DNA from: Shewanella putrefaciens
GTDB taxonomy: Bacteria > Pseudomonadota > Gammaproteobacteria > Enterobacterales > Shewanellaceae
DNA length: 64,000 nucleotides
Direction: 5' to 3'
Assembly (NCBI RefSeq): GCF_016406305.1
Contig: NZ_CP066369.1
Location: forward strand, 2,064,501-2,128,500
Numbering within the stretch: position 1 is the stretch's first letter; the number at the start of each line of letters is the position of its first letter. The notes under the pieces are model-generated. The model did no database searches. It was given only the letters and a program-made list of their open reading frames with translations, and was not told where the DNA came from. Positions 19,181 to 28,277 of the stretch are shown here, piece by piece. Position numbers and translations under genes: made by a program.

Positions 19181-19807
19181 ATGGATTTTCAACTTTTATA
19201 CCAAGCACAGCTCTGGACGTTAATGGCTTCTGCGGCATTGTTTTGCGCCACTATGACGATGACACCTGGGCCAAATAATATTTTGCTGGCCAGTTCAGGG
19301 GCGCATTTTGGTGTGCTGCGAACCGTGCCCCATATTGCGGGGATCCGCTTAGGTTCAACCTCGTTGCATTTAGCCGTGCTCCTCGGGCTTGGTGCGCTGT
19401 TTGAGGCTTTACCCGTTTTACATCAAGTGCTTAAATATTTCGCCTTGGTTTATTTATTGTATTTAGCCTACCGCCTAGTGACATCTCCGGTGAGCGCAGC
19501 CCATGTAGATGAGGGCCGCAAGCCGATGACCTTGATAGAAGCGGCCTTATTTCAATGGATTAACCCTAAGTCTTGGATGTCGACTATTACTCTTTGCAGC
19601 GCATTCACATTAGGTGGCGATGGTTTTTGGTTGAGTGCATTACTTGGCGTCGTAGTGTTTAACTTGGTTGGGTTTCCCGCTTCCTTTACATGGGTGTTTG
19701 TGGGCGCTGCGATCAGCAAAAAGCTGAATACAGATAAACGTCGTCGAGGTTTTAATTGGTTTATGGGGAGTTTATTGCTCGTGTCTTTACCGATGATTTT
19801 GCGTTAG
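19181..19807 (+). CDS. LysE-family amino acid exporter
   Basis: Inner-membrane exporter of 208 residues with about six membrane helices. The N-terminal family motif is clear: TMTMTPGPNNILLASSGAHFG, and a second conserved loop reads QWINPKSWM. ATG 19181 follows AAGGGTGACT and gives the usual N-terminus; the longer frame from 19040 would run through the divergent promoter. Cargo cannot be told from sequence; homologues export basic, branched or sulfur amino acids. Its regulator is probably the neighbouring MocR protein. Confidence 0.88.
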   Translation: MDFQLLYQAQLWTLMASAALFCATMTMTPGPNNILLASSGAHFGVLRTVPHIAGIRLGSTSLHLAVLLGLGALFEALPVLHQVLKYFALVYLLYLAYRLVTSPVSAAHVDEGRKPMTLIEAALFQWINPKSWMSTITLCSAFTLGGDGFWLSALLGVVVFNLVGFPASFTWVFVGAAISKKLNTDKRRRGFNWFMGSLLLVSLPMILR

Positions 19808-19942
19808 GAGGGCGCTAACACCCTAAAAATATTATCGGAAACGGACTCGCGTAATGATTGGCTTTATGTCATAACCAACATAATATTGGTGGCTTTTTTA
19901 CATGTTGGCCCTTAGGGTCTTCATTGTAGTGGTTATTGATAC

Positions 19943-19967
19943 CCCCGAGGCTGGTTTTTCCTCGGGG
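19943..19967 (+). promoter_or_regulatory. GC-rich leader hairpin before the SulP gene
   Basis: CCCCGAGG (19943-19950) pairs perfectly with CCTCGGGG (19960-19967) around a nine-base loop. No U run follows; the SulP ribosome site begins 11 bases later at 19978. It could be an mRNA 5' stabiliser or a translation-control element. Confidence 0.55.
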
Positions 19968-19989
19968 CGAAGTATATGGAGGTTACCGC

Positions 19990-21747
19990 GTGAAGTTTCC
20001 CAGTTTAGACTCGGTCATGCCAGGTTTGGCGCAGATGCTGCAGTATGATAAGCAATGGCTTAGGGATGATGTGCGAGCGGGCTTATCGGTTGCCGCTGTG
20101 GCCTTGCCAGTGGCTATTGCCTATGCCCAATTAACGGGAGTGAATGCGGCGGTCGGACTCTATTCCTGTGTATTACCTATGCTGATATATGCCCTTTTTG
20201 GGACTTCTAAGCAGTTGATTGTGGGCCCTGATGCGGCGACCTGTGCCGTGATCGCCGCCGTTGTAACACCGCTTGCCGCTGGCGACAGTATGAAGCACTG
20301 GCAACTCGTGATGACCATGACGGCGATGACGGGGTTTTGGTGTTTAATTGCGAGCCGTTTTAGGCTCGGTGTGTTAGCCGATTTTCTCTCTAAGCCGATT
20401 CTGATGGGGCTGCTCAATGGGGTTGCGATCACTATTATTGTGGGGCAATTTTCTAAAATCTTTGGTTTTACCTTTGATGAGCGCTACCTGATTGAGCGTC
20501 TTAGCGGCGCACCTTCGTATCTGACTCAAACCCATTGGCCGACACTATTGATGGGAGGGGTCACCCTATTAACCTATGGGTTAGTGAAGCGCTATCGCCC
20601 CCTATGGCCCGCTTCTATGTGTGCGATGGCGATGGCGGCATTACTCGTATGGGGATTTAATCTTACGGCTTTTGATATCAATGTGGTGGGTGAGGTTCGC
20701 TCCGGCCTGCCATCGTTTCAAGCACCTGTGTTTGATTTAGGGATCACCCGTGAGCTTGTCGTGCCTGCGCTTAACTTAGCTATGGTGAGCTTTGTCAGCA
20801 TGATGCTGACGGCGCGGAGTTTTGCGGCTAAAAATGGCTATGATATCGATGCGGATAAAGAATTTAGAGCGCTCGGACTTGCCAATATTGCCTCGGCGTT
20901 ATCCCAAGGTTTTGCGATCAGTGGCGCGGATTCGCGCACCGCTGTTAACGATGCAAATGGGGGTAAAAGCCAGTTGGTATCCATTATTGCAGCGGTCTTA
21001 ATTGGGTTAGTGGCCTTATTTTTTACTGCTCCTTTGAAATATATTCCAAGCTCCGCCTTAGGCGTAGTGCTGGTTATTGCCTCAATCTCACTTATCGATA
21101 TAAAAGCACTGTGGAATCTTAGGGTTCGGGACCGTTCAGCGTTTTTATTGGCTTGTACTACCTTGTTTTCAGTGCTGTTTATTGGGGTTATCCCTGGTAT
21201 TACCTTAGCTGTACTATTGGGGTTATTTCAGTTTTTAGCGACGGTTATGCGTCCAACGGATCAAGTGCTTGGCTTAGATAATAAGGGGGTTATTCGCAGT
21301 GTCGACGATTCGGGTAAGGCTAAATCTGTTTCAGGAGTGTTTATCTATCGATTTAATTCACCATTAACCTACTTTAATGCGACCTACTTTAAACGGCGTT
21401 TATTGGAAAGGTTTATCCGTGAACCTGAGCCTGTCGATTGCATTATTATCGATGCGGTGCCTTGCTTTACCCACCTCGACTTGAGCGTGATGGCGATGTT
21501 GGCGGATTTACATCAACTGCTTAAAAAACGCGGCGTGCGTTTAGTGCTCGCAGGGCGAAAGCGCCAGATGCTAGGCTGGTTTGAACAGGCGGGGATGCAA
21601 TCGGGTGAAGGGGGAATTTTAATCCGGCCCGATTTATATTTAGCCCTTAAAATGAACCAAAGCTATAAGCAAGCGTTAGCCGAAGGACAGGCGCCGGTGA
21701 TACAAAAAGTCCCCGACGATTCAGTGTTATTACACAGCCATTTATAG
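19990..21747 (+). CDS. SulP-family inorganic anion transporter with STAS domain
   Basis: SLC26/SulP permease of 585 residues for sulfate, bicarbonate or another anion. Residues 30-430 hold the membrane domain, with LSVAAVALPVAIAYAQLTGV and the SGADSRTAVNDANGGKSQL motif. Residues 440-560 form the cytoplasmic STAS domain (YRFNSPLTYFNATYFKRRLL, and DAVPCFTHLDLSVMAML). GTG 19990 lies six bases after GGAGGT (19978-19983); the ATG at 19936 would put the leader hairpin inside the protein and add a non-conserved tail. The exact anion is unknown. Confidence 0.9.
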   Translation: MKFPSLDSVMPGLAQMLQYDKQWLRDDVRAGLSVAAVALPVAIAYAQLTGVNAAVGLYSCVLPMLIYALFGTSKQLIVGPDAATCAVIAAVVTPLAAGDSMKHWQLVMTMTAMTGFWCLIASRFRLGVLADFLSKPILMGLLNGVAITIIVGQFSKIFGFTFDERYLIERLSGAPSYLTQTHWPTLLMGGVTLLTYGLVKRYRPLWPASMCAMAMAALLVWGFNLTAFDINVVGEVRSGLPSFQAPVFDLGITRELVVPALNLAMVSFVSMMLTARSFAAKNGYDIDADKEFRALGLANIASALSQGFAISGADSRTAVNDANGGKSQLVSIIAAVLIGLVALFFTAPLKYIPSSALGVVLVIASISLIDIKALWNLRVRDRSAFLLACTTLFSVLFIGVIPGITLAVLLGLFQFLATVMRPTDQVLGLDNKGVIRSVDDSGKAKSVSGVFIYRFNSPLTYFNATYFKRRLLERFIREPEPVDCIIIDAVPCFTHLDLSVMAMLADLHQLLKKRGVRLVLAGRKRQMLGWFEQAGMQSGEGGILIRPDLYLALKMNQSYKQALAEGQAPVIQKVPDDSVLLHSHL

Positions 21748-21767
21748 GGTTGTCTTTGGCACAATTG

Positions 21768-21793
21768 CGCGCAGCTTAAGCTGCGCGTTTTTA
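21768..21793 (+). terminator. Intrinsic terminator of the SulP gene
   Basis: CGCGCAGC, TTAA, GCTGCGCG (21768-21787), then TTTTTAT. The hairpin begins 21 bases after the stop codon. Confidence 0.93.
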
Positions 21794-21812
21794 TTGCAAA
21801 ACAATAATAGTA

Positions 21813-22019
21813 TTAATCTTTTTGCAGTTTATCTAAGGGGATAAGGCCATGGTAGCTGTAATAACCAAGGGGGCCTAAAAATAAGCTGAGTAGGCACCAG
21901 ACACATTTTTTGCTAGTGCTGAGTCGTGCAGGGCTCTTAAAGGCTCTCAGTGCAAATAAACAGTGCAGAATGAGTAAACCAATGAGCATGGCTGTGATGT
22001 TAATATCCATATTATCCAA
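21813..22019 (-). CDS. Small membrane protein, hypothetical
   Basis: Not recognised. The 68-residue product has two probable membrane helices (ITAMLIGLLILHCLFALRAF and WCLLSLFLGPLGYYSY) with a basic loop between them, and a KKCVWC cysteine pair. An internal ATG at 22010 could also serve as start. It is convergent with the SulP gene and stands alone upstream of the glutathione S-transferase gene, which lies on the same strand. A phospholipase D N-terminal-like two-helix fold is possible but unproven. Confidence 0.6.
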   Translation of the reverse strand: MDNMDINITAMLIGLLILHCLFALRAFKSPARLSTSKKCVWCLLSLFLGPLGYYSYHGLIPLDKLQKD

Positions 22020-22169
22020 CAGATTTATCCCTATGACCCATGACCTATGATTTAACCCTGTGTGATCTGGTTGCGGCTATTTTACCCAGAATGTCCGCTT
22101 CTAAATAACTCACCTTACGCGATTATTTTACCGATTGCTACTGGGTAAAATAAAAATACCCGTTAAAAC

Positions 22170-22847
22170 TTATTCACTTACATTACTACCTAACAAGCTT
22201 ATCTGTGGTTGCCCAGCGTCCCAGATCACATATTTGTTCATTGCCTGGGTAAATATTGCGCTGCTGGTGAGTTCATGTAACCAAGCCATAAGCCGCGGGT
22301 AACTGAGGTTCAGATCCCGCTTGGGATCCACGGCATTAAACTGGCGAATAAAAGGGACAATCGCATAATCCGCGAGACTCAACTGATCATTTATTAAGTA
22401 CCTATGCCGATTAAGATGAGTTTCAAGGGTGTTCAAAAACACACCCGCAGACAGGAAATAATCAGTCTGCGATTGTGCAGGGTAACGGTCTGCATATTTA
22501 TATTTATCGAGCCAAGGTTTGAACTCGTGATCATTTTGATGGATAAGGTGTGCGATTAGCGTTTGTTCATTCGCTGTTTGCCCAAGTAGAGGCGGGCAGG
22601 CATCTGCCTGTGGGTGGGGTGATGACAGTGCCCAGCGCATGATCTCTAGGCTTTCGCTGATCACTTGGCCATCGGTGAGCACAAGAACAGGGACTGTTCC
22701 CTTAGGAGACGCCTGAAGCAGAGCGTCGGGTTTGGCTTTCAGGGTAATTTCTCTGATCTCCACATTCCGTTGCCCCAGCAATAATCCTAAGCGGGCTCGC
22801 ATAGCATAGGGACAACGGCGAAAAGTGTATAAGATTGGTAAGGGCAT
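22170..22847 (-). CDS. Glutathione S-transferase family protein
   Basis: Cytosolic thioredoxin-fold protein of 225 residues. The N-terminal domain starts with a glutaredoxin-2-like motif, RRCPYAMRARLGLLL, with a possible active cysteine; SPKGTVPVLVLTDG and VISESLEIMRWAL are the glutathione-binding cis-Pro loop and Ser motif. The C-terminal helical domain includes LSLADYAIVPFIRQF. It may reduce mixed disulfides or conjugate glutathione. No operon partner is seen. Confidence 0.87.
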   Translation of the reverse strand: MPLPILYTFRRCPYAMRARLGLLLGQRNVEIREITLKAKPDALLQASPKGTVPVLVLTDGQVISESLEIMRWALSSPHPQADACPPLLGQTANEQTLIAHLIHQNDHEFKPWLDKYKYADRYPAQSQTDYFLSAGVFLNTLETHLNRHRYLINDQLSLADYAIVPFIRQFNAVDPKRDLNLSYPRLMAWLHELTSSAIFTQAMNKYVIWDAGQPQISLLGSNVSE

Positions 22848-23113
22848 AGGTAAGGCTCGTATCGGTAAGCAACGCCATATTATGGGGCTAATGCCTGTAA
22901 TAGTAACGGCTTAGGGCGTGAAATGCTGCGAATAACAAGGATTTTTAGTTTGTGCCTAGTGGTAAAAACATAATGACCTTAATTTTTTTCAGTGTTTATT
23001 CGTCTGTGACTCAGGTAGAATTTCGCGCGATTTTGCGACCTAAAGCAAAGCTTGTGGGTCATTCATAGATTTATGCACTGGAAATTAAGTTCCAGCCAGC
23101 AGATGAGGGTGTT

Positions 23114-24118
23114 ATGTCTAAGGTTGTTGTGTGTGCGTTATATAAATTTGTTGCGCTGCCGCAGTTTGAAACGATCAGAGAGCCATTATTGGCCATGATG
23201 GAACAGGCGGAAATTAAAGGAACGTTACTGCTGGCCAGCGAAGGCATTAATGGCACAGTGGCGGGCTCACAGGCCGCCATCGAGGCGTTGCTTGCATGGC
23301 TCAATAGCCAAAATGGCTTAGACAACATTGTTTACAAGTTATCCTTCGACGATGAAATGCCCTTTTACCGCACTAAGGTCAAATTAAAAAAAGAAATCGT
23401 CACTATGGGTGTTGAAGGTATCGATCCCCTGAAAGTGGTGGGCACCTATGTCAAGCCAAAGGATTGGAATGCCTTGATTTCCGATCCCGAGGTGATCTTA
23501 GTCGATACCCGCAATGATTATGAAGTGCAAATTGGCACCTTTAAAAACGCCATTAACCCTGTGACCGAAACCTTCAGGGAATTTCCTGAATACGTGAAGC
23601 AGAACTTAGATCCGGCTAAACATAAAAAGGTGGCCATGTTCTGTACTGGTGGTATTCGTTGTGAAAAATCAACTGCTTACCTAAAGGAGCAAGGTTTCGA
23701 AGAGGTGTATCACCTCGAGGGCGGGATCCTTAAATATCTTGAAGAAGTGCAGCAGGAAGAAAGCCTGTGGGAAGGCGAGTGCTTCGTGTTTGATAACCGT
23801 GTTGCCGTCGATCATGATTTAAAGAAAGGGCAATACGATCAATGTAATGCTTGCCGCATGCCCATCACTGAAGCTGAAAAACAGAGCCCAGCCTATGTAC
23901 AGGGCGTGAGTTGCCCACATTGCATCGACAAGATTTCCGATGAGCAGCGCAAGCGTTTTGTGGAGCGTGAACGTCAAGTCAATCTGGCTAAATCGCGTAA
24001 CGAAGCGCATATAGGTAGCGATGTGAATCAAGTGATTGAAGCACGCCGTGAGCAGAAAGAGGCGCAGCGACAACTCGCCGCCCAAAAGAATAAAATGAAA
24101 CAAGCCGGTACTGTGTAA
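23114..24118 (+). CDS. trhO: tRNA uridine(34) hydroxylase TrhO (YceA, rhodanese family)
   Basis: Oxygen-dependent hydroxylase that makes 5-hydroxyuridine at tRNA position 34, a precursor of cmo5U. The 334 residues include an N-terminal acylphosphatase-like part ([16 protein letters not shown]), a rhodanese domain at about 115-215 with Cys177 in [11 protein letters not shown], and a C-terminal cysteine-bearing module (CNACRMP, SCPHC). The ATG at 23114 is the family start. A strong terminator lies 94 bases after the stop. The gene forms the left border of the arsenic island. Confidence 0.95.
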   Translation: MSKVVVCALYKFVALPQFETIREPLLAMMEQAEIKGTLLLASEGINGTVAGSQAAIEALLAWLNSQNGLDNIVYKLSFDDEMPFYRTKVKLKKEIVTMGVEGIDPLKVVGTYVKPKDWNALISDPEVILVDTRNDYEVQIGTFKNAINPVTETFREFPEYVKQNLDPAKHKKVAMFCTGGIRCEKSTAYLKEQGFEEVYHLEGGILKYLEEVQQEESLWEGECFVFDNRVAVDHDLKKGQYDQCNACRMPITEAEKQSPAYVQGVSCPHCIDKISDEQRKRFVERERQVNLAKSRNEAHIGSDVNQVIEARREQKEAQRQLAAQKNKMKQAGTV

Positions 24119-24211
24119 CGGCGACACGACCTAAGGTGCTCTCACCCAAGACGCGACAATCTCAGGCTTTGTCACTTTAAAAACGCGTGTCTGTGATTTA
24201 TTGATAAAAAT

Positions 24212-24236
24212 GGCCCGACTTGCTCGGGCCTTTTTT
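24212..24236 (+). terminator. Intrinsic terminator downstream of trhO
   Basis: GGCCCGA (24212-24218), five-base loop, TCGGGCC (24224-24230), six T residues. Confidence 0.93.
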
Positions 24237-24408
24237 ATATCGGTTTTATACCTTTAGCTTAAATTTATGATAACTTTCAGCGCTGAGTGGTGTGAAACAT
24301 CAGGGAGCTATTTAGTGCAAGGTAGGCCAAACCTATGAGTGTTACGATTAATTGCTTTATAATCACAACCCATTCATTTGCGTGTTCTCTTGTAGCTGGT
24401 AGGGGAAA

Positions 24409-24717
24409 ATGAAACAACGAATCAAAGCAAAAGCGATTATTTTTAAGGCACTTGGCCATCCAACGCGATTATGGATTGTCGAGCAACTTGCCGATGGTGA
24501 GAAATGTGTTTGTGAATTTGTTGAAGCTGTAGATGTTGACTTTTCTACTATTTCTAAGCACTTGTCTGTACTGCGCCACGCTGGAATTGTAGATATGGAG
24601 AAACGGGGTAAACAGATTTTTTATAAACTAACCCTGCCTTGCCTACTTAACTCGTTAAGTTGCATTGATACTTTGTTGGATAACCAAATTCAGAAGCAGA
24701 TCGCATTAATAGAGTAA
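24409..24717 (+). CDS. ArsR-family regulator, first of three
   Basis: Winged-helix repressor of 102 residues. LGHPTRLWIVEQLADGEKC starts the DNA-binding domain; KCVCEFVEAV resembles the As(III)-binding ELCVCDL helix, with two cysteines, and STISKHLSVLRHAGIV is the recognition helix. It begins a plus-strand group with a thioredoxin-like protein, ArsF and ArsG. A palindrome 13 bases after its stop may be its operator. By its motif it probably senses arsenite or a related soft metal. Confidence 0.88.
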   Translation: MKQRIKAKAIIFKALGHPTRLWIVEQLADGEKCVCEFVEAVDVDFSTISKHLSVLRHAGIVDMEKRGKQIFYKLTLPCLLNSLSCIDTLLDNQIQKQIALIE

Positions 24718-24729
24718 TTTTGCACTTAT

Positions 24730-24743
24730 CATTTGGTCAAATG
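24730..24743. promoter_or_regulatory. Possible operator before the thioredoxin-arsF-arsG genes
   Basis: CATTTG-GT-CAAATG is an inverted repeat between the arsR stop and the next start. It differs from the ATATG-type operators further right, in line with a different ArsR. Confidence 0.4.
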
Positions 24744-24773
24744 GCAAAATGACAAATTAAGAGGAAAAATACT

Positions 24774-25028
24774 ATGCTTAAAATCAATATATTGGGGACG
24801 GGTTGTACAAAATGTCACACTCTCGCGGAAGCGACCGTGACGGCGGCCGATGCCCTTAATCTTGACTATCAATTAACGAAAATCACCGATATTGAACAAA
24901 TCATGGCTTACGGCGTTATGTCTACTCCCGCCTTGGTGATCGATGGGCAAGTTAAGTTAACTGGTCGCATTCCCAGCCAAGCCGAGATAAAGGATTTACT
25001 TAGCGCACACCTCAAGTCTTCAGTGTAG
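24774..25028 (+). CDS. Small thioredoxin-like protein (redox-active disulfide protein 2 type)
   Basis: Thioredoxin-fold protein of 84 residues with the active site TGCTKCHT and cis-proline segment VMSTPALVIDG. No signal peptide is present, so it works in the cytoplasm. It is three bases upstream of arsF. A paralogue lies at 33244 beside the second ArsP. In this setting it may reduce arsenic species or give electrons to the CcdA-like ArsG; both are inference. Confidence 0.87.
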   Translation: MLKINILGTGCTKCHTLAEATVTAADALNLDYQLTKITDIEQIMAYGVMSTPALVIDGQVKLTGRIPSQAEIKDLLSAHLKSSV

Positions 25029-25031
25029 GTA

Positions 25032-25517
25032 ATGGCTATGAATATAAAGAAAATTGTCAGTTTGCTACTGCTTGGCATTATTGGCTTAGGGATAGCGCTA
25101 GTAGGCTATCAAGAGTTTGTGACCTCGCCTGAGCAAACTCTCCCCCCTCAGGCGGCTGTCACTCCTCAACTCAAAAATGGGGTGGAAATTTATTACTTCC
25201 ATGGTAATCAGCGCTGTACTACCTGTATTCGCATGGAAAAATTTACTCAGGCTGCGGTGATGAACCACTTTTTTAAGGATGTGCGCGATGGGAACATGCG
25301 GTTAAGTTTAGTTAACGTGGATTTAGCGGAAAACGAACATTACATCGATGATTATCAACTCGTGTTTAGAACCGTGGTGATTGTCAATTTCCAAGATGGC
25401 GTGCAAACCGACTGGCGTCGCTTAGATAAGATTTGGGAGTTGGCCAATAATGAGGCCGCTTTTGAGCAATATGTTACCGATGAGATCGGGGCGATGCTAA
25501 GGTTGCGTCATGGATGA
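25032..25517 (+). CDS. arsF: ArsF-family membrane-anchored thioredoxin-like protein
   Basis: A 161-residue protein with one N-terminal membrane helix (residues 8-25) and a periplasmic domain carrying a CxxC, YFHGNQRCTTCIRMEKFT, as in ArsF proteins (labelled nitrophenyl compound nitroreductase subunit in databases). It ends eight bases inside the next gene, so the two are translationally coupled. ArsF and ArsG occur together in arsenic operons. The CxxC and the anchoring suggest a periplasmic redox partner of ArsG. Confidence 0.82.
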   Translation: MAMNIKKIVSLLLLGIIGLGIALVGYQEFVTSPEQTLPPQAAVTPQLKNGVEIYYFHGNQRCTTCIRMEKFTQAAVMNHFFKDVRDGNMRLSLVNVDLAENEHYIDDYQLVFRTVVIVNFQDGVQTDWRRLDKIWELANNEAAFEQYVTDEIGAMLRLRHG

Positions 25518-26214
25518 GTGGTCGGTTTTATTAATGTCAGCCTTTTGGTTTGGCATTTTAACCTCTATAAGTCCCTGTCCTTTGGCCACCAATGTGGCGG
25601 CCATTTCCTATATCAGTAAAGGGATACAATCGCCCTATCGGGTTGTGGGTACAGGGCTTGCTTACACTATAGGGCGCATGCTGAGTTATTTGGTGATTGG
25701 TGTGATATTGGTAGGCAGTTTGCTCTCGACAATGACATTATCAGTCGCGCTTCAGAAATATATGAACCTACTATTAGGTCCGATTTTGATATTGGTAGGG
25801 ATGTTTTTGCTGGAGTTATTGACGTTGCGTCTACCGGGTGATGGTGTCTTAATCGAAAAATTAAAGTCTAAAATTAACCCTCAGGGATATGTAGGAGCTT
25901 TACTGCTAGGGGTGTTATTTGCGCTGTCATTTTGTCCGACTTCTGCCGCGCTCTTCTTTGGTTCGCTGCTGCCGCTTGCACTAGAGTCACAATCGAGTAT
26001 TGCATTGCCAGCGATTTATGGCTTAGCGACTGGGTTGCCGGTTTTAGTCTTCGCCATTTTACTTGGGGTTAGCGCGCGTCGTGTCGCTAAAGCTTATAAC
26101 CATATTTTGGCATTTGAGCATTGGGCCAGAAAAATCACTGGCCTAGTGTTTATCATCATCGGTGGCTATTACGCTTGGGTGAATATTTTTAGTCCATTTA
26201 TGGGTGGAAATTAA
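25510..26214 (+). CDS. arsG: ArsG-family CcdA/DsbD-like membrane protein
   Basis: Polytopic inner-membrane protein of 234 residues with about six helices. It has the two CcdA-type cysteines, one in helix 1 (SISPCPLATNVAAI) and one in the fourth segment (ALSFCPTSAALFFG). Databases name the family an aromatic arsenical efflux permease. Its fold also fits the beta domain of DsbD, which moves reducing power across the membrane. It overlaps arsF by eight bases. Transport and electron transfer both remain possible. Confidence 0.83.
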   Translation: MDEWSVLLMSAFWFGILTSISPCPLATNVAAISYISKGIQSPYRVVGTGLAYTIGRMLSYLVIGVILVGSLLSTMTLSVALQKYMNLLLGPILILVGMFLLELLTLRLPGDGVLIEKLKSKINPQGYVGALLLGVLFALSFCPTSAALFFGSLLPLALESQSSIALPAIYGLATGLPVLVFAILLGVSARRVAKAYNHILAFEHWARKITGLVFIIIGGYYAWVNIFSPFMGGN

Positions 26215-26243
26215 GGACTATAACAGTATTGAGTCCTTGTATA

Positions 26244-26276
26244 TCAGGCCTCGAGGTGAGATTACTCGAGGCCTGA
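26244..26276. terminator. Hairpin between convergent arsG and arsC
   Basis: TCAGGCCTCGAG (26244-26255) pairs perfectly with CTCGAGGCCTGA (26265-26276) around nine bases; GCTTTTCTTG follows. Likely two-way terminator. Confidence 0.85.
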
Positions 26277-26294
26277 GCTTTTCTTGTAAATCCT

Positions 26295-26738
26295 CTATTT
26301 TTTAACTCTCTGCCCATTAGCATCAATCACCACTTCACCGTCTTCCTTGGTAAAAGCGCCCAGTTGGGGATTAGGTAACATATCCAAAACGCTTTCTGAT
26401 GGACGGCATAGGCGGGTGCCCAATGGTGTAACGACGATGGGACGATTGATTAGGATGGGGTACTCGAGCATAAAATCGATTAATTCGCTGTCGCTAAACT
26501 TATCTTCACTTAAGCCTAATGCTGCAAAGGGTTCGACATTTTGCCGCAGTAAACTGCGCACCGAAATCCCCATATCCGCAATCAGTTGTAACAGCGTTTG
26601 GCGATTTGGCGGCGTCTCAAGGTAGAGGATAATAGTCGGTTCAACCCCTGTATTGCGGATAAGGCCTAAGGTGTTACGCGAGGTGCCACAGGCCGGATTA
26701 TGGTAAATCCTAATGCTGTCATCAATCATATTAGTCAT
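26295..26738 (-). CDS. arsC: Arsenate reductase ArsC, glutaredoxin-dependent
   Basis: Reduces arsenate to arsenite with glutathione and glutaredoxin. The 147 residues closely follow the E. coli plasmid-type ArsC: IYHNPACGTSRNTLGLIRN with the active-site Cys near residue 17, then PILINRPIVVTPLGTRLCRP containing the arsenate-binding arginines. The start could also be ATG 26729 (MIDDSIRIYHNP). It follows arsB on the minus strand after a hairpin-containing 80-base gap. The eukaryotic-type glutathione synthetase encoded upstream could supply its cosubstrate. Confidence 0.96.
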   Translation of the reverse strand: MTNMIDDSIRIYHNPACGTSRNTLGLIRNTGVEPTIILYLETPPNRQTLLQLIADMGISVRSLLRQNVEPFAALGLSEDKFSDSELIDFMLEYPILINRPIVVTPLGTRLCRPSESVLDMLPNPQLGAFTKEDGEVVIDANGQRVKK

Positions 26739-26780
26739 AACATGCCTCTGAAAAAGTATCTCTTATAAAAAATAGTCCGT

Positions 26781-26808
26781 AGGCACTTAAAATTACTCTT
26801 AAGTGCCT
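26781..26808 (-). terminator. Hairpin between arsB and arsC
   Basis: AGGCACTTAA (26781-26790) and TTAAGTGCCT (26799-26808) form a stem; on the minus strand a T-rich stretch follows after a few bases. It may lower expression of arsC relative to arsB or end part of the transcripts. Confidence 0.65.
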
Positions 26809-26818
26809 CGCGAATAGA

Positions 26819-28102
26819 TCAGAAGGAGAGGCGCAGCGCCAGTGCCGCTAGGGTGACAAACAGCACTGGTACTGTCATCACTATGCCGACGCGGAAATAG
26901 TAACCCCAGGTTATATTGATATTTTTCTGCGCCAGTACATGCAGCCATAGCAGGGTTGCTAAACTGCCGATAGGCGTGATTTTAGGGCCTAAATCGCTGC
27001 CTATCACGTTAGCGTAGATCATGGCTTCTTTAATCACGCCGGTTGCATTGCTACCGTCTATCGACAGGGCGCCGACTAACACGGTTGGCATGTTGTTCAT
27101 GATGGAGGATAAAAAGGCGACTAAAAACCCTGTGCCCATAGTGGCAACCCAAAGCCCCTGTGCTGCCAAGCTGTCCAACACGTGAGATAGATAATCCGTT
27201 AAGCCGGCGTTACGCAGACCATAAACCACCAGATACATACCCAGTGAAAAGATCACTATTTGCCATGGCGCGCCGCGCAGTACCTTAGTGGTATCTATCC
27301 CATGGCCTTTCTTGGCGACCACAAACAGGATAAGCGCGCCCACGGCAGCAACTAAACTCACTGGCACGCCTAGGGGTTCTAGGCCAAAAAAGCCCACCAA
27401 GAGTAAGACTAATACGCCCCAACCGGTTTTAAAGGTGTTGAGGTCGCGAATGGCGGCCTTAGGTTCGCGTAGTTTTTGCAAGTCGTAGGTCGCGGGAATA
27501 TCTTTGCGAAAAAACAGATGCAGCATCACTAATGTGGCGCTAATCGCGGCAATATCGACGGGCACCATTACAGCGGCATATTCGTTAAAGCCTATCTTGA
27601 AAAAGTCCGCCGAAACGATATTCACTAAGTTAGAGACGATTAACGGCAAACTTGCGGTATCGGCAATAAAACCAGCGGCCATTACAAAGGCTAAGGTGGC
27701 TCCGGCGCTAAAGCCCAGTGCCAGTAACATCGCAATCACTATGGGGGTGAGGATCAGCGCCGCGCCATCATTCGCGAATAAGGCGGCAACGGTAGCACCG
27801 AGTAACACTATGTAAGTAAAGAGTAAACGGCCACGACCTTTACCCCAGCGGGCCACATGCAGCGCGGCCCATTCGAAAAATCCTGACTCATCCAATAATA
27901 AACTGATGATGATCACGGCGATAAAGGTGGCGGTCGCATTCCAGACAATATTCCACACCACGGGAATATCCCCTAACTGCACTACGCCTAATAGCAAGGC
28001 CAATACGGCGCCCAAGGTGGCACTCCAACCTATGCCTAATCCCTTAGGCTGCCAAATCACTAACACTATGGTGAGAACAAAAATCGCCCCTGCCAACCAC
28101 AT
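26819..28102 (-). CDS. arsB: Arsenite efflux permease ArsB
   Basis: Arsenite/antimonite:proton antiporter with about 12 helices, 427 residues against 429 in E. coli. Long segments are nearly the same as the E. coli plasmid R773 protein, for example [15 protein letters not shown] and [17 protein letters not shown]. The start at 28102 follows AGGAGG at good spacing; the frame from 28144 adds 14 residues without support. No arsA is present, so it acts as a secondary transporter. An ArsR-type inverted repeat lies about 105 bases upstream. The very high resemblance to enterobacterial ArsB fits a mobile origin. Confidence 0.97.
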   Translation of the reverse strand: MWLAGAIFVLTIVLVIWQPKGLGIGWSATLGAVLALLLGVVQLGDIPVVWNIVWNATATFIAVIIISLLLDESGFFEWAALHVARWGKGRGRLLFTYIVLLGATVAALFANDGAALILTPIVIAMLLALGFSAGATLAFVMAAGFIADTASLPLIVSNLVNIVSADFFKIGFNEYAAVMVPVDIAAISATLVMLHLFFRKDIPATYDLQKLREPKAAIRDLNTFKTGWGVLVLLLVGFFGLEPLGVPVSLVAAVGALILFVVAKKGHGIDTTKVLRGAPWQIVIFSLGMYLVVYGLRNAGLTDYLSHVLDSLAAQGLWVATMGTGFLVAFLSSIMNNMPTVLVGALSIDGSNATGVIKEAMIYANVIGSDLGPKITPIGSLATLLWLHVLAQKNINITWGYYFRVGIVMTVPVLFVTLAALALRLSF

Positions 28103-28205
28103 AAAACCTCCTACAAGGACAGAGGCTTGCCTGCCCTTAACCAAAAAATGCCAATAACGCGGTATGAATATCGTTTGTTTCTTGGCTCAGTCGAATTATA
28201 TTAAC

Positions 28206-28221
28206 ATATGAATTTTCATAT
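28206..28221. promoter_or_regulatory. ArsR-type operator A (arsBC promoter)
   Basis: ATATGA-ATTT-TCATAT, a 16-base inverted repeat inside a larger AACATATG...TATGTT context. It has the same arm and spacing as sites at 31572 and 32175, and lies between the glutathione synthetase gene and the arsB start. Confidence 0.75.
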
Positions 28222-28277
28222 ATGTTACCGTGAAAAAAACACGAGTCAAACAACAACTGGATGTTTATCGCTAATAC

